A stretch of DNA of 64,000 nucleotides from Arenibacter sp. ARW7G5Y1 (lineage in GTDB: Bacteria; Bacteroidota; Bacteroidia; Flavobacteriales; Flavobacteriaceae): positions 248,001 through 312,000 of the forward strand of contig NZ_QJJZ01000002.1 of assembly GCF_003201775.1 (NCBI RefSeq), given 5' to 3'. Each line of letters starts with the position of its first letter. Position 1 is the first letter of the stretch. The translations under genes and the position numbers were made by a program. Below the pieces are notes generated by a model. The model saw nothing but the letters and a program-made list of their open reading frames with translations, was not told where the DNA came from and did not search any database. This document shows positions 18,088 through 26,986 of the stretch, piece by piece.

Positions 18088-18843
18088 ATGCAGTTTACAA
18101 ACAAAAAGGTCATTGTTACTGGTGGGGCCAAGGGAATTGGTGAGGCCGTGGTAAATAAGTTCTTGGATGAGGGAGCAACAGTAATAATTTTGGACAGGCA
18201 TAAACCGCTAACTTATTCCAAGGAAAAAACTCCAGCCCTTCATTATTATAAGTGTGATGTATCAAAGTATGAAGAATTAGAAAAAGTGTTTTCAAATATC
18301 AAGGATACGTTTAAAACCATAGATGCATTGGTCAACAATGCTGGGATACAAACCTATGGAACAGTAACGGATACTTCGGAAGAACTTTGGGATAGAACCA
18401 TGAATGTAAATGTAAAAAGTATGTTCCTATGTTCTAAAATGTGTATTCCATTAATGGTCAAAAGTAAAGGTGCTGCCATCATAAACGTAAGCAGTGTCCA
18501 GGCAATGGTTACTCAACGGGAAGTAGCTGCTTATGCTACTTCAAAGGCAGCTATACTGGGGTTGACCAATAGTATTGCCGTGGATTATGCTCCTAGTATT
18601 AGGTGCGTCGCTATTTGCCCTGGCGCCGTTATGACGCCAATGCTAAAAAACACGATTGAAGGGTTGGCAGATTTCGATGAGGCGATTAAAGATACAGAGA
18701 ATATTCACCTCTTGAAACGTATCGCTAAACCTGAAGAAATTGCAGATTTTATAGTATTCGCAGCAAGTAGTAAAGGTAGTTTTATGACGGGTCAACACTA
18801 TCGTATTGATGGGGGCATCGGCGTAGAACTTGGAGGGAGATGA
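18088..18843 (+). CDS. SDR-family oxidoreductase (copy 1)
   Basis: A classical short-chain dehydrogenase of 251 residues. The cofactor motif is TGGAKGIGEA, followed by the NNAG strand, a catalytic Ser in INVSSVQ and the YATSK catalytic pair. The C-terminal GQHYRIDGG is the usual ending. An acidic residue after the second strand (IILDRH) favours NAD over NADP. It probably oxidises a sugar or a keto-deoxy sugar acid in the operon. It starts 30 bp after the epimerase gene. The exact substrate cannot be assigned. Confidence 0.88.
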   Translation: MQFTNKKVIVTGGAKGIGEAVVNKFLDEGATVIILDRHKPLTYSKEKTPALHYYKCDVSKYEELEKVFSNIKDTFKTIDALVNNAGIQTYGTVTDTSEELWDRTMNVNVKSMFLCSKMCIPLMVKSKGAAIINVSSVQAMVTQREVAAYATSKAAILGLTNSIAVDYAPSIRCVAICPGAVMTPMLKNTIEGLADFDEAIKDTENIHLLKRIAKPEEIADFIVFAASSKGSFMTGQHYRIDGGIGVELGGR

Positions 18844-19043
18844 AAGTAAAAGAGAGGTTTAATAAAATCTATGGAGAAAGGTAAAACAGAAAGTACTGGT
18901 TCCGCGATTTAAGGTTTAGTGCAGGTGGTTTCAGTCATTACTCATATTGAAATTATCTATTCTGCCGAAACGGGGACTGAAAATAATTGGTTGTTTGAGA
19001 ATACAAATTTAACCCAACATAGGAAGAAGTAAAATTAATTACT

Positions 19044-20621
19044 ATGAATATTATTGATAAACTTACCGGCTTAGACTTTGCTGTAATCATTTTGTATGTT
19101 CTAGTATTATTGGGCATTGGTTTTTGGGCTAGTAAACGTTCAAACGACATCGGGGGCGATCTATTCTTGGGTGGGCGTCAACTAAAATGGTACAATATTG
19201 GTTTGTCTATTTGGGGGACTAATGTGGGTCCTTCTATGTTGATTGCGACTACAAGTTTGGCTTATTCTACGGGGTTGGTGGGAGGTAATTTTTCATGGTT
19301 GGCATTTCCCATTCTATTCCTTTTATCCAGAGTATTTATTCCACGTTATTTACATGCGCAGATAAATACAACCCCCGAATATTTAAGTTTTCGATTTAAT
19401 GAAACTACTCGGGATATCGTCGCGGTATATAGCGTAACGTCTATCCTCATTCTTTGGTTAGGGGGAACATTATATGCAGGGGGAATTATTGTCAGCCAAA
19501 TGATAGGTTGGCCCTTGTGGATATCCGTAACTGTTTTAATGGTAATAGCTATGAGTTTTACCATAACTGGAGGTCTAACGGCAGTTGTTTATACCGATAC
19601 CTTTCAAATGATATTATTGATAATCAGTTCCATCGGCCTATTAGTAATGGGGATTAATGCCGTTGGTGGTATAACAGTCCTTTATGAATCCACACCTGAC
19701 AATTATTGGAAACTTTTTTTGCCTTCATCCGATGAGGTATACCCATGGCATGCCCTTGTTTTAGGTTATCCTGTTATTGGAATTTGGTTTTGGTGTACCG
19801 ATCAGACTATTGTGCAAAGAGCCTTAGGTGCAAAAAATGTAAGGCATGCGCAAAAGGGGGTATTGTTGACGGCCGGATTAAAAATCATGGACACTTTTAT
19901 TTTTGTAGTTCCGGGAATCGTGTGCTATTTGTTATTTCCAACCTTAGAAAATCCCGATGAAGCCTTCCTTACACTTTCTATTGAAGTTTTACCAGCTGGT
20001 TTATTTGGTCTTACCATTTCGGTGATTCTTGCGGCGCTTATTAGTACAGTGGATTCTGGCTTAAATTCCTTGAGCACTGTTTTTACCTTGGACATCTATA
20101 AGAAAAGATTCAACCCCAACATTGCAAAAAATAAAGAACGAAAATTGGGGCAATGGGTTACTTTCATTGGAGGCCTATCGGCAATAATCTTGTCAATTTT
20201 CTTAGATAAAGTTGATAAAGATCTATTTGGGTTATTACAATCCATAATTGGTTATTTGGCACCACCAATGGCAGCGGTATATTTATTAGGGGCCCTATGG
20301 AAAAAGGCAACTGCTCCTGCGGCAAATTTAACACTCATTGTTGGGTTTATTCTATGTTTATTTGTTGCCGTTGCAGATTTAGGCGGATTTCCATACAAAG
20401 GCTTTTTTCCGCCCTATCTGTTAATGTCCTTTTATTTGTTTGTTCTTCTTTCTATTATGATGATAGTAGTTTCATTTATTACTTGCAGTGAAACTAAAAA
20501 AGATAAATTTTATTCTTTAAAAAGTATATACCAACAATTGCAATTATCATCCACCTATTTAGTGGCAGGTTGGATACTAATTGCCTTAATTATGTTAAGC
20601 ATTTATGTGTTTTTCAATTAA
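19044..20621 (+). CDS. Sodium:solute symporter, SSS family (copy 1)
   Basis: Inner-membrane Na+-coupled sugar or sugar-acid importer of 525 residues with about 13-14 transmembrane helices. Family hallmarks are the first-helix region LTGLDFAVIILYVLVLLGIG, the DLFLGGRQLKW loop, and GIWFWCTDQTIVQRALGAK, which is shared with SGLT-type sugar transporters and with the second copy at 27955. It is embedded between SDR and mutarotase genes, so it probably carries the monosaccharide released in the periplasm into the cytoplasm. The 200-bp gap before it holds no clear gene. Confidence 0.92.
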   Translation: MNIIDKLTGLDFAVIILYVLVLLGIGFWASKRSNDIGGDLFLGGRQLKWYNIGLSIWGTNVGPSMLIATTSLAYSTGLVGGNFSWLAFPILFLLSRVFIPRYLHAQINTTPEYLSFRFNETTRDIVAVYSVTSILILWLGGTLYAGGIIVSQMIGWPLWISVTVLMVIAMSFTITGGLTAVVYTDTFQMILLIISSIGLLVMGINAVGGITVLYESTPDNYWKLFLPSSDEVYPWHALVLGYPVIGIWFWCTDQTIVQRALGAKNVRHAQKGVLLTAGLKIMDTFIFVVPGIVCYLLFPTLENPDEAFLTLSIEVLPAGLFGLTISVILAALISTVDSGLNSLSTVFTLDIYKKRFNPNIAKNKERKLGQWVTFIGGLSAIILSIFLDKVDKDLFGLLQSIIGYLAPPMAAVYLLGALWKKATAPAANLTLIVGFILCLFVAVADLGGFPYKGFFPPYLLMSFYLFVLLSIMMIVVSFITCSETKKDKFYSLKSIYQQLQLSSTYLVAGWILIALIMLSIYVFFN

Positions 20622-20631
20622 ACCGACAATT

Positions 20632-21066
20632 ATGAAAAAAGTTATTCAAGTAACACTTATCTGCTGTTTACTATTTTTTTCAAACGGCTGTAAACAAGAT
20701 ATACCACAGTTTGACGAATATGTGTTTGCCGTTCAATTGGTGAATGATTCCCATAAAAAACGGGAATATTTGGATTATCACAAAAAGGTATGGCCTGATG
20801 TAGAAAAAGGGTTCAAAAAGGCCGGTTACCATAGTATCAAGTTATATATATATGATAATTATATAACAATGGTTGTAAAAGTGCCAAAGGGTACCGATTT
20901 AGAACAAATGGGGGCCACTAAAGAATTGAATACAGACAAAGTTAAGGACTGGAACTCACTTATGTCTTCCTATCAAAAGGGATTGCCTGGAACAACTGAA
21001 GGAACAACATGGGTTCCAATGGTTAAATTTTATGAATTCGAAAATAATAAAAGCTCAAATGACTAA
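20632..21066 (+). CDS. RhaM-type L-rhamnose mutarotase-like lipoprotein
   Basis: A 144-residue protein starting at the ATG of MKKVIQVTLICCLLFFSNGC, a lipoprotein signal; an upstream in-frame ATG at 20605 lies inside the transporter gene. The mature part matches the L-rhamnose mutarotase ferredoxin-like fold: YVFAVQLVND, then KREYLDYHKKVWPDVEKG and SIKLYIYDNYITMVV. Rhamnose mutarotases are usually cytoplasmic, so export as a lipoprotein is notable. It would equilibrate anomers in the periplasm before uptake. It overlaps the next gene by 8 nt, a sign of translational coupling. Confidence 0.82.
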   Translation: MKKVIQVTLICCLLFFSNGCKQDIPQFDEYVFAVQLVNDSHKKREYLDYHKKVWPDVEKGFKKAGYHSIKLYIYDNYITMVVKVPKGTDLEQMGATKELNTDKVKDWNSLMSSYQKGLPGTTEGTTWVPMVKFYEFENNKSSND

Positions 21067-21955
21067 TAATAAACGAGTCTTTGAGCGGGTCACCTTGGGG
21101 ACTGCTGGTTTAGGTGGGGCTTGGTATCCTGTTGATTTGGAGAAGTCCGTGGATACGATACACTACGCATTGGAGCAAGGGATTACAAACCTGGATATGG
21201 CACCCGCATATATGGATGCAGAATTGATTGTCGGAAAGGCACTAAGGCAATGGGAAGGCGAGGCTCCCTTTTTAAGCACCAAGGTAGGAAAGCGTAGAGG
21301 TCGGGCAGATAAACAAGGGCTGAGCGATTATAGGGTAAACAGTATAAAATCTAGTGTAGATAGAAGTTTAGAGCGGTTGGGCAGGGATAATATAGATTTA
21401 CTCTTTTTGCACGAGCCCGGGGAAGTTCCAGTAAGCGCTCTTAATGGCGTTATGGACACCTTACTACTTTTTAAGGACCAAGGTTTGGTAAAAAAAATTG
21501 GCCTGGGAGGGAAACCACCATTAGTATTTGCCCCTTTTATTGAGATGGGTTACTTCGATGTGGTGATGGATTTCAACGGATATAATTTGGTAGAAAATAA
21601 AGCCTTGAAAGTTGATTTTCCATTCTATAGACGAAACAAGTTAGAGATTTATGAGGGTAGCCCTTTAATGATGGGCCTATTGGGAAGTAGATTGGATACT
21701 TATGCCGAAAAAACACCTAAGTGGTTGCCATTAAAAACTTTAGAGCGGGCTATGACGTTAAGGGCTTTGGCTTCAAAATTTAAGATGTCCTTGCCGTCAA
21801 TGGCACATCGCTACCTAATGCTGGACTATAATATAGATAGGATGGTTATTGGTCCTGATAATTTAGAACAATTGAAGGCTACGTTAACTGATTTAAAAAT
21901 GGGTCCATTGGATAAACAATTAACTATGGAAATAATTAAAATAATAGAAATATAA
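21059..21955 (+). CDS. Aldo/keto reductase, probable aldose 1-dehydrogenase
   Basis: Cytoplasmic AKR. The ATG at 21059 is chosen because it gives MTNNKRVFERVTLGTAGLGG and overlaps the preceding stop by 8 nt; the in-frame ATG at 21032 sits deeper in the upstream gene. The catalytic tetrad can be read: Asp and Tyr in NLDMAPAYMDAE, Lys in LSTKVG, His in LLFLHEPG. The subfamily resembles D-threo-aldose/L-fucose 1-dehydrogenases. With the lactonase and the enolase-family enzyme this suggests aldose to lactone to aldonate to 2-keto-3-deoxyaldonate. The substrate is inferred, probably a 6-deoxyhexose. Confidence 0.82.
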   Translation: MTNNKRVFERVTLGTAGLGGAWYPVDLEKSVDTIHYALEQGITNLDMAPAYMDAELIVGKALRQWEGEAPFLSTKVGKRRGRADKQGLSDYRVNSIKSSVDRSLERLGRDNIDLLFLHEPGEVPVSALNGVMDTLLLFKDQGLVKKIGLGGKPPLVFAPFIEMGYFDVVMDFNGYNLVENKALKVDFPFYRRNKLEIYEGSPLMMGLLGSRLDTYAEKTPKWLPLKTLERAMTLRALASKFKMSLPSMAHRYLMLDYNIDRMVIGPDNLEQLKATLTDLKMGPLDKQLTMEIIKIIEI

Positions 21956-21958
21956 ATA

Positions 21959-23101
21959 ATGAACGATTACAACATTCTTAAAGAACGCTTCTCAATTACT
22001 GAAATTCGCTGTAAAATATTAAAACCTGAAACCTTGCCAAAACCTTTTTATGATGCCACCATGGGTCCCTTTAGCTCTTACCATACAAGTATATTGACTT
22101 TGGTTGACAACAGTGGATTTAAAAGTGAAATTGAATATCCACTATCATGTTTGGAAATATTCAAGCAGTATTTTGCCGCTGTACTATTGGAGTCTAAGGA
22201 AACTTTGTATTCTGACCTTTACAACACCTTGTTTTGGAGAATTAGGAACGAGGGTTTTAGAGGTGAGGCGGCCAGGGCCTTAGGGTACTTGGATAGGGCA
22301 TTTTATGATATTGCCTCACAACGGGCCTCCATGCCATTGCATCATTATATTGGAGCAAAGAGGAATTGGGCTAAATTATATGCCTCTGGTGGAAGCACAG
22401 GCTTGTCGGATGAAGAGCTAGTGGATGAATGTTTAAGCTTTAAAGAAGCAGGGTATAGCATAATTAAAATTAAAGCTGGAGGTGATTTTGGCACGCACTT
22501 AAAAGAAGATGTTAGAAGAATTGGGAAGGTGAGAGCAGGATTAGGTGATGATATTAGATTGGCGGTAGATTTAAACCAAGCGTTAACTGTTCCGCAAACT
22601 CTGGATTTTATAAAGGAAATTGAAGACCTTGACATAGAATGGTTGGAGGAGCCCATACATTCTGCAGATATTAAGGGCATGGAAGAATTAACCTCAAAAA
22701 CATCAATGTGCATTTCCTTTGGTGAATCAGAAAGGACATTTTACCCTTTTCAATTAATGGTAAATGCAGGCATAGGACATTTTCAACCCGTGGGCAATAA
22801 TATGATTTCCATGATAGAATTTGATAAGGCCTGCAAATTGGCAACTAAACATAATCTAATGCTTAGTTGTGGGTCTTTTCCCAATGTAAATGCTCAATTA
22901 ATTGCGGCACAAAAGGAGGATTCCATGTGCGAATATCTTATCCCCTATTTAAAGCCTATGGAAAAATATTATAAAATTCAACCGATTATTAAGGACTGTA
23001 AGGCATATTTGCCGGAATTAAATGGTATATCTACTAGGTTCGATTGGGAGAGGATCAAAACAGAAAAAATGATTCAGGATTCAGTGTGTTGGAAAAAATA
23101 A
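21959..23101 (+). CDS. Enolase-superfamily sugar-acid dehydratase-like protein with altered active site
   Basis: A 380-residue member of the mandelate racemase/muconate lactonising group. Metal ligands look intact: D204 (VDLNQ), E230 (WLEEP) and E256 (FGESE). The second-strand base motif K169-I-K171 is also present. The usual His-Asp dyad is not visible: the late-strand His position reads LSCGSFPN (C304) and the preceding Asp position reads FQPVGNN. Many aldonate dehydratases need that His, so either the enzyme uses the KxK lysine alone or it has a different reaction. It starts 3 bp after the aldo/keto reductase, and its operon position supports sugar-acid dehydration. Confidence 0.78.
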   Translation: MNDYNILKERFSITEIRCKILKPETLPKPFYDATMGPFSSYHTSILTLVDNSGFKSEIEYPLSCLEIFKQYFAAVLLESKETLYSDLYNTLFWRIRNEGFRGEAARALGYLDRAFYDIASQRASMPLHHYIGAKRNWAKLYASGGSTGLSDEELVDECLSFKEAGYSIIKIKAGGDFGTHLKEDVRRIGKVRAGLGDDIRLAVDLNQALTVPQTLDFIKEIEDLDIEWLEEPIHSADIKGMEELTSKTSMCISFGESERTFYPFQLMVNAGIGHFQPVGNNMISMIEFDKACKLATKHNLMLSCGSFPNVNAQLIAAQKEDSMCEYLIPYLKPMEKYYKIQPIIKDCKAYLPELNGISTRFDWERIKTEKMIQDSVCWKK

Positions 23102-23194
23102 AAATGTTAATAGGTGAGCTAAAATTAAATGTTTTGGTCTTTCATGAATTAAATTATGTATTACTAAAACGCTATTAAAACGACCTAATAAATC

Positions 23195-25633
23195 ATGAAA
23201 ATGAAAATTATAAAAATTGCAGCATTTTTTCTAATCGGAGTATTCACGGCCTGTACTACCAGTAATGAAAATATATATTCTGCCGGAAATCTAACTATTG
23301 GATTTGATTCGGAGGGAAAAATTACGGATCTGAAAGATTCTAAAAATAATATCCAATATGCTTATACCAATACAGATCCCAAATCCATATTGGCCATCAG
23401 GGTCAATGGTGAATTGGAATATCCAGCATCCTTTGAAATAAAGGAAGATGAGGAAACTATTTTGTTAAGCTATCCTAAAAACGGGGTAGAAGCTACGGTC
23501 AATGTCATAAAAAAGGAACGATATCTTACTTTGGAGCTCACCTCAATAACCAAGGAGAAGGAGATTGAATTGGTTCTGTGGGGCCCTTTTGAGACCAACA
23601 TTAAGGAAACTGTTGGAGAAACCGTAGGAGTGGTTCGCAACACGGATTTTGCAATTGGTATTCAAGCCCTGAACAAAAGAACACTGGGAGGTTATCCTTC
23701 CATGGAGGACGATTCAACACCCTCCTTTGATATTTTTGGAACCACAAGTTTGGTGGATATTTCAGACTCCTTGAATATTCTTTATAGGGGCCATACAGCG
23801 CTGCCAAAGGAGTACGGGAGCTCTTTACAGGCCTATACCAGAAATAGGGACAAGGAAAGGGTGATAAAGGCAATGGGGCACGATCATTACGTGGCTCCGG
23901 CATTCAAGGATGAAGGAATTGTAGGGTCCAAAATAGCCTTATTTGGTTGCGAACCTGAAGAAGTTTTGAATACTTTGGAGGTCATAGAGTTGGAAGAGGG
24001 ATTACCGCATCCTACCATAGATGGGGTATGGAGCAAACGTGCCGTTTCCGCCACTTCTGCTTATTTAATTCAGGATTTTAGCACCGCTACAATTGATGAT
24101 GCAATTGCATTGACCAAAAAGGCCGGCTTACAATATCTGTATCATTCGGGCCCATTCTTAAATTGGGGGCACTTCGATCTGCATGAAAAGGCATTCCCGG
24201 ATAATTGGGAAAGCATGAAGGAATGTGTTGATAAGGCAAAGCAGGCGGGGATTAAATTGGGGGCCCACACTCTTTCAAATTTCATAACCAGCAATGACCC
24301 CTATGTAAGCCCTATTCCAGATGAAAGACTGGCCAAGGTAGGATCTAGCGTTCTTGTAAACAATATAGATGAACAGGAAAAAAACATTGAAATCAAGGAC
24401 CCTACCTTTTTTAACCAAATGAGCAACAATAGCCTTCATGCGGTGGTAATTGGAGAAGAGATAATTAGGTACGAAAGTGTTTCGGAAACTGCTCCTTGGG
24501 TTTTATTGGATTGTCAGAGAGGAGCATTTGGCACACGGACCAGTAGTCATAAAAAAGCCGATAAAATTTCGAAATTGGCAGACCACGCCTATAAGACCTT
24601 TTTGACCAATACGGAACTGGGTATTGAAATGTCCACAAGAATTGCAGATCTCTATAATCAGACTGGTCTAAAACAAATATCCTTTGATGGTTTGGAGGGG
24701 AATTATTCCACAGGAATGGGTGCCTATGGGGAATTGTTGTTCGTTGATGCCTGGTACAATAATCTGGAGGCAGAGGTAAAGAACAATTACATAATGGATG
24801 CCAGTAGGCCGGGACATTATTTTTGGCATATGTTTACCCGTATGAATTGGGGTGAGCCTTGGTATGCCGGATTCAGGGAGAGTCAGACCTCCTATAGACT
24901 CCTGAACCAGGATTATTTTAGAAGAAATTTCATTCCGTGTATGCTCGGTTGGTTTAGTATGCGGGACAACACCAGTTTGGAGGATATAGAATGGATGCTG
25001 GCCAGAAGCGCCGCTTTTGATGCAGGCTACGCCTTGGTTACCTCTGTGGATTTGGTGGACAAGAATGGATTTGGTGATGAAATTTTGGAAAAGATCAAAG
25101 AATGGGAAAAAGCAAGGTTGGGAGGAGCCTTTTCTGTAGCACAAAAAAAGAGAATGGAAAATATTAAGGATGAATTTTCCTTGGTGAAATTGACCGAAAA
25201 TAGTTGGAATTTAATTCCCTATGATGTCCAACGTTTTGAGCACGAGTTAAAAATAAGACAGCCAGGAGAGCCAGTGTGGTCGGTGTTCCAGTACAAGAAT
25301 GAATTTGCTCCACAGCCTTTGCAGTTTATTTTGACCACAAAGAACAGTACCGTTTCCCAAATAACCATTGAGATCGATGATTTCAAAACAGTTGAATTGG
25401 ACATATCCATTAATAAGGGGGAGAATCTTAAATACGATGGCGGCAACGAGGTAGTACTCTATGATAAATCATGGAACAGAATAAAAGGAATCCCTATGGA
25501 CCCGGGAAAACTGAATGTCAGTAGCGGGGATCATAAGATAAAGGTCCACTGTACGTTTTCTGCCAAAGAGGAGGCAAGCCTGAAATTGGAAATTAAAACA
25601 GCGGGAGCACCAGAGGGAGTAGCGATTAATTGA
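23195..25633 (+). CDS. Secreted lipoprotein of unknown family, putative glycan-active enzyme (paralogue B)
   Basis: An 812-residue lipoprotein (signal ending VFTAC), related along most of its length to the gene at 11896. The order appears to be: beta-sandwich (~25-270), a linker with LEEGLPHPTIDGVWSKRA, a probable alpha/beta barrel (~285-670) containing QISFDGLEGN, and a C-terminal beta domain (~690-812) that is missing in paralogue A. Other marks are a CQRGAFGT segment followed by SSHKK, and RPGHYFWHMFTRMNWGEPWY, which is rich in aromatics as in carbohydrate-binding clefts. I cannot name the family. A periplasmic or surface glycosidase or lyase acting on the SusCD ligand is inferred. A strong terminator follows. 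Confidence 0.6.
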   Translation: MKMKIIKIAAFFLIGVFTACTTSNENIYSAGNLTIGFDSEGKITDLKDSKNNIQYAYTNTDPKSILAIRVNGELEYPASFEIKEDEETILLSYPKNGVEATVNVIKKERYLTLELTSITKEKEIELVLWGPFETNIKETVGETVGVVRNTDFAIGIQALNKRTLGGYPSMEDDSTPSFDIFGTTSLVDISDSLNILYRGHTALPKEYGSSLQAYTRNRDKERVIKAMGHDHYVAPAFKDEGIVGSKIALFGCEPEEVLNTLEVIELEEGLPHPTIDGVWSKRAVSATSAYLIQDFSTATIDDAIALTKKAGLQYLYHSGPFLNWGHFDLHEKAFPDNWESMKECVDKAKQAGIKLGAHTLSNFITSNDPYVSPIPDERLAKVGSSVLVNNIDEQEKNIEIKDPTFFNQMSNNSLHAVVIGEEIIRYESVSETAPWVLLDCQRGAFGTRTSSHKKADKISKLADHAYKTFLTNTELGIEMSTRIADLYNQTGLKQISFDGLEGNYSTGMGAYGELLFVDAWYNNLEAEVKNNYIMDASRPGHYFWHMFTRMNWGEPWYAGFRESQTSYRLLNQDYFRRNFIPCMLGWFSMRDNTSLEDIEWMLARSAAFDAGYALVTSVDLVDKNGFGDEILEKIKEWEKARLGGAFSVAQKKRMENIKDEFSLVKLTENSWNLIPYDVQRFEHELKIRQPGEPVWSVFQYKNEFAPQPLQFILTTKNSTVSQITIEIDDFKTVELDISINKGENLKYDGGNEVVLYDKSWNRIKGIPMDPGKLNVSSGDHKIKVHCTFSAKEEASLKLEIKTAGAPEGVAIN

Positions 25634-25682
25634 GCAGACTTAAATGAAAAAGTAATTCATTGTAAAGGCACAAAAAAATATG

Positions 25683-25718
25683 AAAGGGTTGGACTACTAT
25701 ATTGTCCAACCCTTTTTC
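25683..25718 (+). terminator. Intrinsic terminator after the first sugar-acid operon
   Basis: Perfect 12-bp stem (AAAGGGTTGGAC / GTCCAACCCTTT) with a 9-nt loop and a short T run. It lies about 50 bp after the 23195 gene and ends the long operon. The A-run on the left arm means it may also work on the other strand. Confidence 0.85.
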
Positions 25719-26045
25719 ATTTGTCGGATGTAATATTTTAACCATATCTACCTAAGCAATTATATAAATTCCTTAAAAAACGGTCTATTTATTTCAGAAA
25801 AGTTCACGATATTGAAGCCTGCAAATAAGTATTGAGTGAAATGTTCACAATAAAATGAGTATTTATAAAAACGTATTCCACCAGAATATCATAGGGGGAG
25901 CAACTACAGTTTTGTAGATTTTTTTGAAAACCCAAACGGGATTTAGTGTTGTGGTTGTTTGTTGACAGCGCCAATTTATTTGAATATAAATACAGTAGAC
26001 CATGAAAACGATGGCAAGAAAAAAAGAGCAATACCGTCCCCAATT

Positions 26046-26156
26046 ATGGATAGGGGCTATGTAAATTTATATGAGGTACATTTGGACGCGGATATGGATT
26101 TTTTACAAGGGAAATCGGGAGGTGAGGTCCCTAGGGATTCCCATAAATACTATTGA
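26046..26156 (+). pseudogene. C-terminal remnant of an IlvD/Edd-family dehydratase
   Basis: The frame reads MDRGYVNLYEVHLDADMDFL and then QGKSGGEVPRDSHKYY before a stop. This resembles the last ~35 residues of dihydroxy-acid/sugar-acid dehydratases (RGY..LY..HV.QA..G.D.DFL, then VPR.SH). The rest of such a gene, some 500 residues, is absent; upstream of 26046 the frame has no similarity I recognise. It lies directly before the second SDR/SMP-30/SSS set, where an aldonate dehydratase would be expected. The rest of the 25634-26162 gap holds only the terminator at 25683 and no clear promoter. Confidence 0.6.
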
Positions 26157-26162
26157 TTAATC

Positions 26163-26927
26163 ATGGATTTTAAGGATAAAGTTGCTATTGTTACAGGAGC
26201 TGGACAGGGTATAGGCTTGGAGATTTGCAAACAATTGGTGGCCAACGGGGCCAATGTTATTTTAAACGATTTGGACGCCGCTTTAACAAAGGAAGCGGTG
26301 GCCAACTTGGATGGTAATGAAGGAAATTGTATTGGTCTTGCAGGTGATTCCAGTGATATGCAGCTAATAGATAAAATGGTAGATTCGGCAGTGACAGAAT
26401 TCGGGAAACTGGATGTGGTGGTGGCAAACGCAGGCATTACCCTATTTGGGGAATTCCTTAGCTATACTCCGGAATCTTTTTTTGAGGTTATGAAAGTGAA
26501 TTTGGGAGGGAGTTTTTTTCTGGCCCAGGCGGCAGCCAAATTAATGAAAAAGCAAGGCTTTGGAGGGTCAATTCTTTTTATGTCTTCGGTAACAGGGCAT
26601 CAGGCACATGAAAACTTGGCGGCCTATGGTATGAGCAAGGCCGCACTGGAAATGCTGGCCAAGAATTTGGTCATAGAGCTATCTCCCTATAAAATAAACG
26701 TCAATACCGTGGCGCCCGGTGCTACCTTGACCGAAAGGACAATGAGTGATAAGGACTATTTTGGAACTTGGCAGAAGATCACTCCAATGGGTAGTCCGGC
26801 TACTGTTAATGACATAGCCCAGGCCGTGTTGTTTATGGTTTCCGATAATGCCAAGCACATTACGGGTCAGAGTTTGGTGATCGATGGAGGTTGGACCGCG
26901 GTCAGTCCGTCTCCTTACAAGAAATAG
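26163..26927 (+). CDS. SDR-family oxidoreductase (copy 2)
   Basis: A 254-residue short-chain dehydrogenase. Motifs: VTGAGQGIGLEI for the cofactor, NDLD after strand two (favouring NAD), VANAG, the catalytic Ser in LFMSSVTG and YGMSK for the Tyr/Lys pair, ending in GQSLVIDGGW. It heads a three-gene set (SDR, lactonase, transporter) that mirrors the first operon but is a different paralogue. It probably oxidises an aldose to its lactone for the lactonase that follows. The gap to the next gene is 59 bp. Confidence 0.88.
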   Translation: MDFKDKVAIVTGAGQGIGLEICKQLVANGANVILNDLDAALTKEAVANLDGNEGNCIGLAGDSSDMQLIDKMVDSAVTEFGKLDVVVANAGITLFGEFLSYTPESFFEVMKVNLGGSFFLAQAAAKLMKKQGFGGSILFMSSVTGHQAHENLAAYGMSKAALEMLAKNLVIELSPYKINVNTVAPGATLTERTMSDKDYFGTWQKITPMGSPATVNDIAQAVLFMVSDNAKHITGQSLVIDGGWTAVSPSPYKK

Positions 26928-26986
26928 CGGTTTCCAGATGTTTAACCGATTTAAATTTAATATGACCTTAATTGGTCAAGAAATAA

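Noticed and set aside
18840-18884. Short frame MKVKERFNKIYGER overlapping the SDR stop
   Set aside because: Fourteen codons, vaguely like the opening of a sugar kinase; too short to call.
26962-26979. Inverted repeat TGACC-N6-GGTCA before the second lactonase
   Set aside because: Arms of only five bases; could arise by chance and no regulator is identified.
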